From Gemmatimonadota bacterium (lineage in GTDB: Bacteria; Gemmatimonadota; Gemmatimonadetes; Longimicrobiales; RSA9), in NCBI GenBank assembly GCA_019347975.1, contig JAHWKI010000004.1, forward strand, positions 3,879 through 42,000: a stretch of 38,122 nucleotides of DNA, read 5' to 3'. Made by a program: the position numbers and the translations under genes. Of this stretch, positions 24,486 through 31,789 are shown in pieces. The number at the start of each line of letters is the position of its first letter. The stretch's first letter is position 1. A model generated the notes under the pieces. The model searched no databases. It saw only the letters and a list, made by a program, of their open reading frames with translations, and was not told where the DNA came from.

Positions 24486-25670
24486 CTACCGCGCCTCCTC
24501 CTTCCGCAGCTCCAGCACCGTCACGTGCTGCACGCCGTCCCCGTCGAAGCGCTGCCCCAGCACCCGGTCCTCGCCGATCTCGTACGGCCGGAACCGCGCC
24601 GGCAGCGTAGCGCGCGCCAGCATCCCGCCATGCGGGCCGAAAACGGTCCAGCGCGTCTGCTCGGGGATCGCCCGCCAGGGGAAGTCGTAGTCCATGACCC
24701 AGAGGTTGCCGGCGGCGTCCACCATCAGGTCCACGTACGCCGGCTTCTCTTCCGCCACGGGGACGTCCGCCAACGCCTGCCGCAGCGCCGCCTCCCCTTC
24801 GGGCGGCGTGCGCGTCCGCTCCGCGTAGCCGCGGAAGTACGCCTCCCGGTCCTCCTCGCTCACCGTCCGGTCCGGTCCGGACCAGCGGATCAGACGACGG
24901 AGCGCCAGCCCGCCCCCATCCACCAGCCCGTGCTCCTCCACCTCGTGCTCGCGGCTCGTCCCCACGTAGATCCGGTCCTCGCCCGCCGAGGCCACAGTGC
25001 GCCAGCCGTAGATCGGCCACGCCCGCCCGTCGGTCTCGTTGCCCGGGAACCGCGCCACCGAGTCGGCCCCGGGTTCGCGGGCGCCCACCAGCCAGAGCGA
25101 GATGGGCGCGATCCCCCCTTCCGCGCGGCCGCTCCGGGCCGTTACCACCAGCCGCCCGTCCTCCAGCGCCCCGGCCGGCTCTTCGTTGTAGATGCGCGCG
25201 TGGAACGGCACCGAGCGTCCGAAGGCGAGGCGGTCGCTGAGCACGGTGACGCGGCGATTGCGCGCGTCGTAGACCGCCAGCGAGTCACCGGGGGCGCGCC
25301 AGATCGCACGCGGGTCGCGGTACTCCCCCGGGCCCTCCCCCTCCCGCCCATGCGCGGTGAGGAAGGAGCCCGCCGGGTCGAACAGCCGCAGCTGCCTCGC
25401 GCCCGCGTCCAGCACCACGACCCGCCCGTCCCCGAGCCACAGCGCGTCCTGCAGCCTGAAGAACTGGTACGCCGCGTCTCCCTCGGTGACCCCGATGTCC
25501 AGCAGCGGCTCCGGTCCCGCGGTCCACCGCTCCACCCGCTCCACCGCCTCCGGAGCGTGCTCCACGATCGTCACGCCCGCCGAGTCCCGCACCGTGCCGA
25601 CGTCGGGCCCGCCGCCGCCGCAGCCGGCGAGGAGGACCGCCAGCACCGCCGTGAGCGTCGCCCGCTTCAC
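24486..25670 (-). CDS. Six-bladed beta-propeller lipoprotein
   Basis: 394 residues starting at GTG 25670. This start overlaps the stop of the preceding propeller gene (GTGA), which decides it. A lipoprotein signal is clear: KRATLTAVLAVLLAGCGGGG, with the lipobox LAGC. Propeller blades follow: DGRVVVLDAGARQLRLFDPAGSFLTAHGREGEGPGEYRDP, DSLAVYDARNRRVTVLS, then AGNLWVMDYDFPW and GPHGGMLARATLPARF near the C-terminus. The G-x-GPGE motif is conserved with the neighbours. The charged stretch DRTVSEEDREAYFRGYAERTRTPPEGEAALRQAL lies between blades. Presumably membrane-anchored in the periplasm or on the surface; its ligand is unknown. It pairs with the upstream paralogue. Confidence 0.85.
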   Translation of the reverse strand: MKRATLTAVLAVLLAGCGGGGPDVGTVRDSAGVTIVEHAPEAVERVERWTAGPEPLLDIGVTEGDAAYQFFRLQDALWLGDGRVVVLDAGARQLRLFDPAGSFLTAHGREGEGPGEYRDPRAIWRAPGDSLAVYDARNRRVTVLSDRLAFGRSVPFHARIYNEEPAGALEDGRLVVTARSGRAEGGIAPISLWLVGAREPGADSVARFPGNETDGRAWPIYGWRTVASAGEDRIYVGTSREHEVEEHGLVDGGGLALRRLIRWSGPDRTVSEEDREAYFRGYAERTRTPPEGEAALRQALADVPVAEEKPAYVDLMVDAAGNLWVMDYDFPWRAIPEQTRWTVFGPHGGMLARATLPARFRPYEIGEDRVLGQRFDGDGVQHVTVLELRKEEAR

Positions 25671-26902
25671 GCGTCCACGTCCGCGGACGGCCGCAGCGCT
25701 GCGCGGATCACGTGCTGCACCTCCATCGCGTCCGTGACGACCGCCCACAGCGTGTCGCCCCGCACGAGCGGTGGGATCCACGCGTCGACGGCGGCCGGGA
25801 CCAGTGCGGTGGCGGCGTGCCGGCCGGATCGGTCGAAGATGTCGTAGACGGTGCTGTCCTCCCCCGGCGCGGTGAGGCGCACCCAGACCCGCCCCCGGTC
25901 GTCCAGCGAAAGGCCGTGGAGCGGCGGCTTCGTCGATGGGATCCTCGAGTAGTCCAGCACACGCGGATTCGGGACCGACTCCAGGCTCTTCTGCACCGCG
26001 GCGATGGCCGAGTCCCGCTCCGACGGTGTCACCGCGACCGCCGGCCGGCGGCTCTCGAACACCAGGGACGTGTCTCCCGCCGGAGACCAGCGGGCGATCT
26101 CCAGGCCCGGCGTCCCCGCCGCGCTGCTCCAGAAGTCGCCGGACGGGTCCATCGTCTCTCGCGGAACGTTGTAGAAGGGCACCCCCCGGAACGTCCAGCC
26201 GCCCCGTCCCAGCGGGATGCGCCACGCCCCGTCCGGATCCCCTGTCGTAATCGTCTCCGTATACTCGTCGTAGGGGATCGAGTCCACCTGCCTCATTCCC
26301 GGATCGTAGACCCGCAGCATCCGCCAGAATCGGCCTTCACCGTACTGCCCCGAGGACGCCACCAGCGTGCGCCCCACGCTGTCCATCACCGCCCGCCACG
26401 GCCCCCGGCCCCCGTACGAGTGCAGCCGCAGCGGGTGCGACCGTACGAAGCCGCCGTCCGGATCGAACACCGACAGCCGCGCGTTCCCCTGCTCCGCCAC
26501 CCGCAGCAGCCCCTCGTGGTCCACGTGCACCCCCTGCGACCCGCGCAGCTCCCCCGGGCCCGCACCCTCGCCGCCGAACGTCCGCAGGTGGGCTCCGTCA
26601 CGGCCGAACAGCCGGACCTCCTCCGCCTGTCCATCCGCCACCGCGATCCGGCCATCCGGCAGCACCGCCAGCGAACGGATCAGCCCGAACGAGGCCGGAC
26701 CCGGCCCGTACACCGTTCCGATCCGCAGCTCCTCCTCCGCCACCAGCGTGGGAGACGCGCCCTCCGCCGGCGGCACGTTCACGACCCGCACAGCACCGCT
26801 GGCGAGGGTGTCGACCTCCACCCGCCACGACGAGCCGCCCTCGGCGCCGTCGCCGCACCCCACGCCGAGCAGGAGGAGGAAGGGAGTGGAACGCCGGTGC
26901 AT
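25667..26902 (-). CDS. Six-bladed beta-propeller lipoprotein
   Basis: 411 residues from the ATG at 26902, which has GGGAG six bases upstream and begins a lipoprotein-like signal (HRRSTPFLLLLGVGC; the -3 position is Gly, so the lipobox is imperfect). An ATG at 26935, also with a good ribosome site, would add 11 residues. Blades are visible: DGRIAVADGQAEEVRLFGRDGAHLRTFGGEGAGPGELRG, EGLLRVAEQGNARLSVFDPDGGF, and in the C-terminal half LSLDDRGRVWVRLTAPGEDSTVYDIFDRSGRHAA. It shares the architecture and end strands (DTLWAVVTDAMEVQHVIRAAL) with the propeller protein at 21476-22627 (HAWAMVTDDLDVPYLVRYRI), pointing to family duplication. Translationally coupled to the downstream paralogue. Confidence 0.85.
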   Translation of the reverse strand: MHRRSTPFLLLLGVGCGDGAEGGSSWRVEVDTLASGAVRVVNVPPAEGASPTLVAEEELRIGTVYGPGPASFGLIRSLAVLPDGRIAVADGQAEEVRLFGRDGAHLRTFGGEGAGPGELRGSQGVHVDHEGLLRVAEQGNARLSVFDPDGGFVRSHPLRLHSYGGRGPWRAVMDSVGRTLVASSGQYGEGRFWRMLRVYDPGMRQVDSIPYDEYTETITTGDPDGAWRIPLGRGGWTFRGVPFYNVPRETMDPSGDFWSSAAGTPGLEIARWSPAGDTSLVFESRRPAVAVTPSERDSAIAAVQKSLESVPNPRVLDYSRIPSTKPPLHGLSLDDRGRVWVRLTAPGEDSTVYDIFDRSGRHAATALVPAAVDAWIPPLVRGDTLWAVVTDAMEVQHVIRAALRPSADVDA

Positions 26903-26967
26903 GCAGGCTCCCGGACGCACGGACGAGCGTCGCATCGGATTCTCCGGGGACGTGGGAAAGGGTGCGA

Positions 26968-27054
26968 TCAGCGATCGTCCTCCCGCGCGGTGAACCAGAT
27001 CACCGCCGCCGCGCCGATCACCAGAACCAGCCACGCAAAAGGCTGCAGGACCAT
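26968..27054 (-). CDS. Possible 28-residue membrane micropeptide
   Basis: ATG at 27054 to TGA at 26968: MVLQPFAWLVLVIG, then AAAVIWFTAREDDR. A single hydrophobic helix (about residues 4-21) with a charged C-terminal tail is the classic small membrane protein layout. It is too short for normal gene calling. It lies upstream of the propeller gene and divergent from blaI. Only a weak GGCGG precedes the ATG, so translation is unproven. Confidence 0.35.
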   Translation of the reverse strand: MVLQPFAWLVLVIGAAAVIWFTAREDDR

Positions 27055-27103
27055 GCCGCCAAGATCGGCCGATCCGCTCCAGGAGACAACGTCGACGCCA
27101 CCC

Positions 27104-27130
27104 TTGCATCGGCGTCCCCAATGCTACTAT
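27104..27130 (+). promoter_or_regulatory. Probable promoter of the BlaI-M56 operon
   Basis: TTGCAT (27104-27109) and TACTAT (27125-27130) resemble -35 and -10 boxes with a short 15-bp spacer. The -10 element lies inside the first inverted-repeat operator, so repressor binding would block RNA polymerase. The match is moderate and no start site is known. Confidence 0.45.
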
Positions 27131-27137
27131 CGTAGCA
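27122..27137. promoter_or_regulatory. BlaI-type operator 1
   Basis: Perfect 6-bp inverted repeat TGCTAC-tatc-GTAGCA. BlaI/MecI repressors bind TAC/GTA-centred dyads of this type. It overlaps the presumed -10 box and lies 50 bases before the blaI start, consistent with autorepression. Confidence 0.75.
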
Positions 27138-27140
27138 CCC

Positions 27141-27156
27141 TGCTGCTTTCGTAGCA
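27141..27156. promoter_or_regulatory. BlaI-type operator 2
   Basis: TGCTGC-tttc-GTAGCA, one mismatch from operator 1 with the same half-site (GTAGCA) and spacing. Its centre is 19 bp (nearly two helical turns) from operator 1, so two dimers could bind the same face of the DNA. Confidence 0.7.
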
Positions 27157-27186
27157 GCCAACCCATCGCAGACGGAGGCGGTCGAA

Positions 27187-27576
27187 ATGAGTCGGAGTCC
27201 CTACCTGGATGTGAGCCGGCGGGAGCGGCAGATCATGGACGCGGTGTACCGGCTGGGGCGGGCGAGCGTGGGAGAAGTCCGGAGCGAGATGCCGGACCCG
27301 CCGTCGTATTCGGCGGTTCGGGCGATGCTGGGGAAGCTGGAGGCGAAGGGGCTGCTGACGCACGAGCAGGAGGGGCCGCGCTACGTGTACCTGGCGACGC
27401 TGCCGGCGTCGGAGGCGCGGGAGACGGCGCTGCTGCGGATGGTGCGGACGTTCTTCGAGGGGTCGGCGGCGCGGGCGGCGGCGGCGATGCTGGAGCTGGA
27501 AGAGGATGAGCTGACGGACGCGGAGCTGGACGAGCTGGCGGCGCGGATCGACGAGGCCAGGAAGAGGGGGCGCTGA
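27187..27576 (+). CDS. BlaI/MecI/CopY-family transcriptional repressor
   Basis: 129 residues. The N-terminal winged helix is recognisable: SRRERQIMDAVYRLGRASVGEVRSEMP, then SYSAVRAMLGKLEAKGLLTHEQEGPRYVYLATL. A helical dimerisation tail (about 85-129, ALLRMVRTFFEGSAARAAAAMLE then acidic helices) matches the family length of about 125. In the family, a membrane M56 protease senses a signal and triggers loss of the repressor. Here that protease is encoded immediately downstream with a 1-nt stop/start overlap (TGATG). GGAGG at 27174-27178 precedes the ATG by eight bases. It probably binds the two dyads upstream and represses its own operon. Confidence 0.94.
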   Translation: MSRSPYLDVSRRERQIMDAVYRLGRASVGEVRSEMPDPPSYSAVRAMLGKLEAKGLLTHEQEGPRYVYLATLPASEARETALLRMVRTFFEGSAARAAAAMLELEEDELTDAELDELAARIDEARKRGR

Positions 27577-30245
27577 TGGGCATCGAGATGGCGGAAATCG
27601 GGGGGATGATGCCGGAGCTGGCGGGGATGGCGGTGCGCGGGGTGGTCCTGCTCGGGGTGGCGGGGCTGCTGACGCTGGGGCTGCGCCGATCGACGGCGGC
27701 GCTCCGCCACCTGGTGTGGACGGCGGCGCTGGCCGGTGTGCTGGCGCTCCCGGTGCTCGGCGCGGTGGTCCCGCGGATGGGTGTCGCGTTCCCCGTACTC
27801 CCGCCCGGCGCGTCGCCGGAAGTGGCGTCGGCTGCCACATCTCCGGCCGCCGCGGTCGACGCGGTCGACGCGGGTGTCGCGCCCCTCGGCGTCGGCGAGG
27901 GACAGGTGGTCGGCGCAGCGGGGGCGAGCACTGCGGCCCGGGGCGGAGCCGGGGGCCTGGCGGAGGGGCGCGGCGACGCCCCAGCCATGGCCGCGGCCAC
28001 GGGAGCGGGCCACGGCGGGGTGTCGGCCACCGCCGGGATCGAAGGGAGCGCGGGGGTCGCGGCGACGGCGGATTCGCGTTCGGTCGCCGCGTGGCTGGTC
28101 GGCCTCTGGATGGCCGGTGTGCTGGCGCTGCTGCTGCCGCTGACCGCGGGGTGGATAGGAGTCCGTCGGCTGGAGAAGCGGTCGGCGCCGTTCGGGGATT
28201 CGCGGGTCCGTCACCTGGGCACGCGCGCCGGGCTGCGGATCGACCTGAAGCGCGAGTTCCGGCTCCTGATGGGGCCGCCGGGGACGATGCCGATGACGTG
28301 GGGGATCCGGCGGCCGGTGGTGGTGCTTCCGCCGGAGGCCGCGCGGTGGCCGGCGTCGCGGCTGGAGGCGGTGCTGCTGCACGAGCTGGCGCACGTGAGG
28401 CGGCGCGACTGCCTGACGCAGCTACTGGCCGAGCTGGTCCGGGCGCTCCACTGGTTCGACCCGCTGGCGTGGGTGGCCGCGCGACGGCTGCGGGTGGAGC
28501 GGGAGCACGCGTGTGACGACGTGGCGCTGGCGGGCGGCGCCCGGCCGTCCAGCTACGCCGGGGAGCTGCTGGGGCTGGCGAGAGGATACCGCGCGTCACG
28601 GTCGACGACGCTCGCGGCGGTGGCGATGGCGCGCCCCGGGCAGCTTTCCGACCGGCTGCTGGCGGTGCTGGATGAAACGCGCCGCCGGGGCTCGATCGGC
28701 CGTGCCGCGATGGTGCGGACCGCGGGTGTCGTGGGCGCGCTGGCGCTGGTCCTCTCGGCGGCCGCACCGGCGGCTGAGGCCGGAGCGCCGCCGGGCGCGG
28801 CGGAGGCCCTCGGGGCCGTCGCCGGCCCGGACTCGCCCGAGGTCGAGGCGCGGTGGGTCTTCGCGGGCGAGCCCGCCCAGTCGGCGGCCACCCTCACGGA
28901 TCCGGGCACGACGGCCATGCCCGATCCGGCGCTCCTCCAGGACCCCAGCTGCTCCGCCGCCCGGGACGATTGGCAGAACGTGCAGCACCAGTCGAACGAC
29001 GACCATTCGACGATCCGGATGAGCCGCCCCGGCTGCGATCTGGAGGTGCTGCTCGAGGGCGATGTCACGCTCGACCTGGAGGGCATGGCGCTCAGCAGGC
29101 TGGGCCCGGACGCGCGCATCCGGATCGAGGAGGACGACGGGCGGACGGAACGGTATCTGGAGATCCGTCCGGGCCCGGGCGGCGCGCCGACGTACGAGTA
29201 CCGGGTGAACCGCCGGGAGGCGGCCTTCGACGGTCAGGCGCAGGCGTGGTACCGATCCGTGCTGCTCCAGCTCTTCCGGCGGTCCGGCTTCGCCGCGGAG
29301 GAGCGGGTCCGCGCCATACTCGCGCGCGGCGGCGTGGACGCGGTGCTCGCGGAGATGGACAACCTGGACTCGGACTTCGTGCAGGCGAAGTACTTCCGCG
29401 AGCTGGTGCGTCAGGCGGAGCTGAGCGAGGCGCAGTACCGGACCGTGATCCGGACGGCCGTCCGTCACGTGGAGTCGGACCACTACCTGTCGGAGATCCT
29501 CAGGGGGGTGGTGGAGCACCAGCCCCTTACCGCGCGGCTCCTCGACGATTACGTGGCCGCATCGCTGGCGCTGGGCTCCGACCACTACCGCACGGGCGCT
29601 CTGAAGGACGTGATCCGGTCGGGGCGGCTGAGCGGCGCGCAGGTCGCGGCGGTGCTGGAGTCCGCGGGCGAGATGAAGTCGGACCACTACAAGAGCGAGC
29701 TGCTCACGGATGTCGCGGACCGGTACGCGCTGGAGCCGGCGTTCCGCCCGGCGTACCTGCGGGCCGCGGCCGCCATGTCCTCGGACCACTACCGGACGCA
29801 AGTGCTGACGCGGCTCCTTCAGCGGCCGGACCTCTCGTCGGCCGAGCGGGCGGAGGTGGTCGCGGCGGCGGGGATGATCGGATCGGACCACTACCGGACG
29901 GAGGTCCTGCGCAAGGTGGCGGACCTCGGCCTGTCGGACCCGAACCTCCAGCGGGCGTACTTCCACGCGCTGAGGGGGATCGAGTCGGACCATTACGCGC
30001 TGCAGGCGCTGCGCGGGCTGGTGTCGCAGGAGCGGCTGCCCGCGGACCTGCTGCGTGCAGTGCTGGATGCCGCGCCCGAGATGGACTCGGACCACTACCT
30101 GTCGCAGCTGCTCGTGGAGATCGCCGGCCGGTTCGCCCTGGACGGCGCCACCCGCGAGGCGTTCCTCCGCGCCATGGATGGCATCGAGTCCCGGCACTAC
30201 CGCGGCCAGGTGGCGGACGCGCTGCTCCGGGCGGAGCGGCCGTGA
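27576..30245 (+). CDS. BlaR1-like M56 metallopeptidase with C-terminal 34-residue SDHY repeats
   Basis: 889 residues. Hydrophobic helices lie at about 20-36, 44-64, 170-190 and 379-398. The zinc protease motif is HELAH at 269-273, with E308/E310 in VEREHACDDVAL as the likely third ligand, as in BlaR1/MecR1. A Gly/Ala-rich loop (about 80-165) sits between TM2 and TM3. Instead of a penicillin-binding domain, the C-terminal half has a beta-rich segment (about 460-545) and then an array of repeats. Repeat starts fall at residues 599 (SDFV, divergent), 634, 668, 702, 736, 770, 804, 838 (all SDHY) and 872 (SRHY): after the first step the period is exactly 34. This suggests an alpha-solenoid, probably extracytoplasmic by BlaR1 topology. 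It probably signals to the BlaI-type repressor. Confidence 0.93.
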   Translation: MGIEMAEIGGMMPELAGMAVRGVVLLGVAGLLTLGLRRSTAALRHLVWTAALAGVLALPVLGAVVPRMGVAFPVLPPGASPEVASAATSPAAAVDAVDAGVAPLGVGEGQVVGAAGASTAARGGAGGLAEGRGDAPAMAAATGAGHGGVSATAGIEGSAGVAATADSRSVAAWLVGLWMAGVLALLLPLTAGWIGVRRLEKRSAPFGDSRVRHLGTRAGLRIDLKREFRLLMGPPGTMPMTWGIRRPVVVLPPEAARWPASRLEAVLLHELAHVRRRDCLTQLLAELVRALHWFDPLAWVAARRLRVEREHACDDVALAGGARPSSYAGELLGLARGYRASRSTTLAAVAMARPGQLSDRLLAVLDETRRRGSIGRAAMVRTAGVVGALALVLSAAAPAAEAGAPPGAAEALGAVAGPDSPEVEARWVFAGEPAQSAATLTDPGTTAMPDPALLQDPSCSAARDDWQNVQHQSNDDHSTIRMSRPGCDLEVLLEGDVTLDLEGMALSRLGPDARIRIEEDDGRTERYLEIRPGPGGAPTYEYRVNRREAAFDGQAQAWYRSVLLQLFRRSGFAAEERVRAILARGGVDAVLAEMDNLDSDFVQAKYFRELVRQAELSEAQYRTVIRTAVRHVESDHYLSEILRGVVEHQPLTARLLDDYVAASLALGSDHYRTGALKDVIRSGRLSGAQVAAVLESAGEMKSDHYKSELLTDVADRYALEPAFRPAYLRAAAAMSSDHYRTQVLTRLLQRPDLSSAERAEVVAAAGMIGSDHYRTEVLRKVADLGLSDPNLQRAYFHALRGIESDHYALQALRGLVSQERLPADLLRAVLDAAPEMDSDHYLSQLLVEIAGRFALDGATREAFLRAMDGIESRHYRGQVADALLRAERP
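29370..30242 (+). repeat. Coding array of nine 34-residue repeats (about 102 bp each)
   Basis: Within the M56 gene, seven units begin S-D-H-Y, flanked by a divergent first unit (S-D-F) and a last unit (S-R-H-Y). Conserved positions in a unit are S1, D2, H3, Y4, L9 and V/L12, a hydrophobic residue near 18, an Ala/Leu near 27-30 and often Met/Ile near 33. The DNA units have diverged (tcggaccactac and variants), so this is an old protein repeat rather than a recent DNA expansion. Confidence 0.85.
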
Positions 30246-30271
30246 GATCGCCGCCCCGGATCACCCGGACC

Positions 30272-30301
30272 TTGACGGCGCGCACGGTCCGAGCGCATCA
30301 T
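30272..30301 (+). promoter_or_regulatory. Probable promoter of the aro operon
   Basis: TTGACG (30272-30277) and CATCAT (30296-30301) with an 18-bp spacer fit a housekeeping-type promoter in the gap after the M56 stop. Transcription would start near 30308, practically at the leader-peptide ATG (30309), so the leader mRNA would be leaderless or almost so. Confidence 0.45.
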
Positions 30302-30308
30302 TGAGGCC

Positions 30309-30392
30309 ATGACCCAGCGCGTCAGCCGTTTCTACGCCTATCGCTTTTATGCGCCCCGCGACGCGGGCCGTGAGCGGAGGCGTATGCGCTGA
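30309..30392 (+). CDS. Phe/Tyr-rich leader peptide of the aro operon
   Basis: 27-codon ORF: MTQRVSRFYAYRFYAPRD, then an Arg-rich end and TGA. Five of the seven codons 8-14 are Phe or Tyr (TTC TAC GCC TAT CGC TTT TAT, 30330-30350), far above chance in GC-rich DNA. It lies directly ahead of an intrinsic terminator and the genes for DAHP synthase, chorismate mutase and prephenate dehydrogenase. This is the arrangement of pheA- and trp-type attenuators: stalling at these codons when charged tRNA-Phe or tRNA-Tyr is scarce would prevent termination. Only a close GAGG precedes the ATG; translation could be leaderless. Confidence 0.8.
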   Translation: MTQRVSRFYAYRFYAPRDAGRERRRMR

Positions 30393-30428
30393 TCGAAGCG
30401 CGACGAACCTGGCGCACGGCGGCCCGCG
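30362..30428 (+). promoter_or_regulatory. Candidate antiterminator pairing of the aro attenuator
   Basis: CGCGGGCCG at 30362-30370, just after the Phe/Tyr codons, is identical to part of the 3' arm of the terminator. It can therefore pair over nine bases with CGGCCCGCG at 30420-30428 in the terminator's 5' arm. A ribosome stalled at 30330-30350 would cover the upstream CCCCGCG (30354-30360) and leave this segment free to disrupt the terminator. Otherwise CCCG and CGGG within 30355-30367 can form a small competing hairpin. Confidence 0.65.
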
Positions 30429-30453
30429 GACCTTCCGCGGGCCGCTTTTTTTT
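30419..30453 (+). terminator. Intrinsic terminator (attenuator) upstream of aroF
   Basis: A perfect 11-bp GC stem (30419-30429 with 30435-30445), a 5-base ACCTT loop and eight Ts (30446-30453) make a strong rho-independent terminator. It ends 20 bases before the DAHP synthase ATG, so it would block expression of the operon unless disrupted. Confidence 0.95.
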
Positions 30454-30473
30454 CATCCTGTACGAAGCGAGCA

Positions 30474-31520
30474 ATGATCATCGTGACAAAGCCTGGCATC
30501 ACCGAGCCCGAGCTGGAGCGCATCCGAGAGCGGGTGGAGGCGGCGGGGCTCCGGACCCACCTGTCCCGCGGCGAGCAGCGGGTGATCGTGGGGTGCATCG
30601 GCGACGAGGCCGCCCTGCGGGAAGTTCCCCTCCTGAGCCTGCCGGGTGTCGAGTCCGTGACGCCCGTCCTGAAGCCGTACAAGCTGGCCGCCCGGGAGTT
30701 CGCGGCCGCCCCGACCCGCGTCCGCGTCGGTGACGCCGTGGGAACCACCATCGGCGGCCGGGACCTCGTCGTGATCGCCGGGCCGTGCTCGGTGGAGGGG
30801 GAGCCCATGCTGCTCGAGAGCGCCCGCCGCGCCGCCGCCGCCGGCGCCCGGGTCCTCCGGGGCGGCGCCTTCAAGCCGCGCACCTCGCCGTACGCATTCC
30901 GGGGACTCGAGGAGGAGGGGCTCCGGCTCCTGTCTCGCGCCCGGGCGGCGACCGGCCTGCCGGTGGTCACGGAGGTCATGGACACCCGGCACGTCGAGCT
31001 CGTGGCGGAGCACGCCGACGTCCTGCAGGTCGGCGCGCGCAACATGCAGAACTTCGCGCTCCTGTCCGAGCTCGGCCGCGTGCGCAGGCCGGTGCTCCTG
31101 AAGCGCGGCCTCTCCGCCACCATAACCGAGCTGCTCATGGCCGCCGAGTACATCATGGCGCTGGGGAACGGGGACGTGATCCTCTGCGAACGGGGGATCC
31201 GGACGTTCGAGACCGCGACCCGCAACACGCTGGACGTGGCGGCGATCCCGGTCCTGAAGCGCGAGACCCACCTCCCGGTCATCGTGGACCCGAGCCACGC
31301 GGCCGGTCGCGCCGACCTGGTCGCGCCGCTGGCGTTCGCCGCCATCGCCGCCGGAGCGGACGGTCTGATGGTCGAGATCCACCCCGACCCCCGCACCGCC
31401 CTCTCCGACGGGGACCAGTCCCTCGACCTCGACGCGTTCGATACCCTCATGGCCGACCTGGTGCCGTTCGCCGCGGCCGTCGGACGCGGGCTCCCGGCCC
31501 CGGCACGGGCGGTGGCTTGA
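30474..31520 (+). CDS. aroF: 3-deoxy-7-phosphoheptulonate (DAHP) synthase, type I-beta with N-terminal regulatory domain
   Basis: 348 residues; first step of the shikimate pathway, condensing phosphoenolpyruvate and erythrose-4-phosphate in the cytoplasm. An N-terminal ferredoxin-like regulatory domain (about 1-70, MIIVTKPGITEPELERIRERVEAAG) is typical of Thermotoga-type enzymes inhibited by aromatic amino acids. The TIM-barrel catalytic part shows IAGPCSVEG, RGGAFKPRTSPYAFRG, QVGARNMQNF, LLKRGLSATI, VILCERGIRTFE and IVDPSHAAGRADLV. The ATG at 30474 follows the attenuator terminator. The stop overlaps the TTG start of the chorismate mutase gene. Controlled by the Phe/Tyr leader and probably allosterically. 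Confidence 0.96.
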   Translation: MIIVTKPGITEPELERIRERVEAAGLRTHLSRGEQRVIVGCIGDEAALREVPLLSLPGVESVTPVLKPYKLAAREFAAAPTRVRVGDAVGTTIGGRDLVVIAGPCSVEGEPMLLESARRAAAAGARVLRGGAFKPRTSPYAFRGLEEEGLRLLSRARAATGLPVVTEVMDTRHVELVAEHADVLQVGARNMQNFALLSELGRVRRPVLLKRGLSATITELLMAAEYIMALGNGDVILCERGIRTFETATRNTLDVAAIPVLKRETHLPVIVDPSHAAGRADLVAPLAFAAIAAGADGLMVEIHPDPRTALSDGDQSLDLDAFDTLMADLVPFAAAVGRGLPAPARAVA

Positions 31521-31789
31521 CCCGGTCGATCGAAGCGCTCCGCCGGGAGGTGGAGCGGGTCGACCGTGAGATCGTGAGGCTCGTCGCCGAGCGGGTCGCG
31601 CTCGCGCGGGAGATCGGCGCCGCGAAGCAGGCGCAGGACCGCGCGCCGCTGGACGCCGGCCGGGAGGCGGCGGTCGTGCGGAACGGCGCCGCCCTCGGAC
31701 GCGAGGCCGGGCTCGACCCCGAGGACGCCCGGGACCTCTTCTGGCTGCTGATCGGAATCTGCCGCCGGGCGCAGGTAGAAAACGCGTGA
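31517..31789 (+). CDS. aroQ: Chorismate mutase, AroQ class
   Basis: 90 residues, helical, starting at a TTG that overlaps the DAHP synthase stop (TTGA). It matches the AroQ fold that converts chorismate to prephenate: IEALRREVERVDREIVRLVAERVALAREIGAAK in helix 1 with the catalytic Arg and Lys, LDAGREAAVVRN, and EDARDLFWLLIGICRRAQ in the last helix. It is a stand-alone mini-enzyme placed between DAHP synthase and prephenate dehydrogenase rather than fused to either. Its stop overlaps the tyrA start (GTGA). The TTG start is the only one that gives the full first helix. Confidence 0.9.
   Translation: MTRSIEALRREVERVDREIVRLVAERVALAREIGAAKQAQDRAPLDAGREAAVVRNGAALGREAGLDPEDARDLFWLLIGICRRAQVENA

Noticed and set aside
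24486-26902. Propeller genes as one gene with a frameshift
   Set aside because: Each has its own lipoprotein signal peptide and complete set of end strands; the GTGA junction is a normal coupled start.
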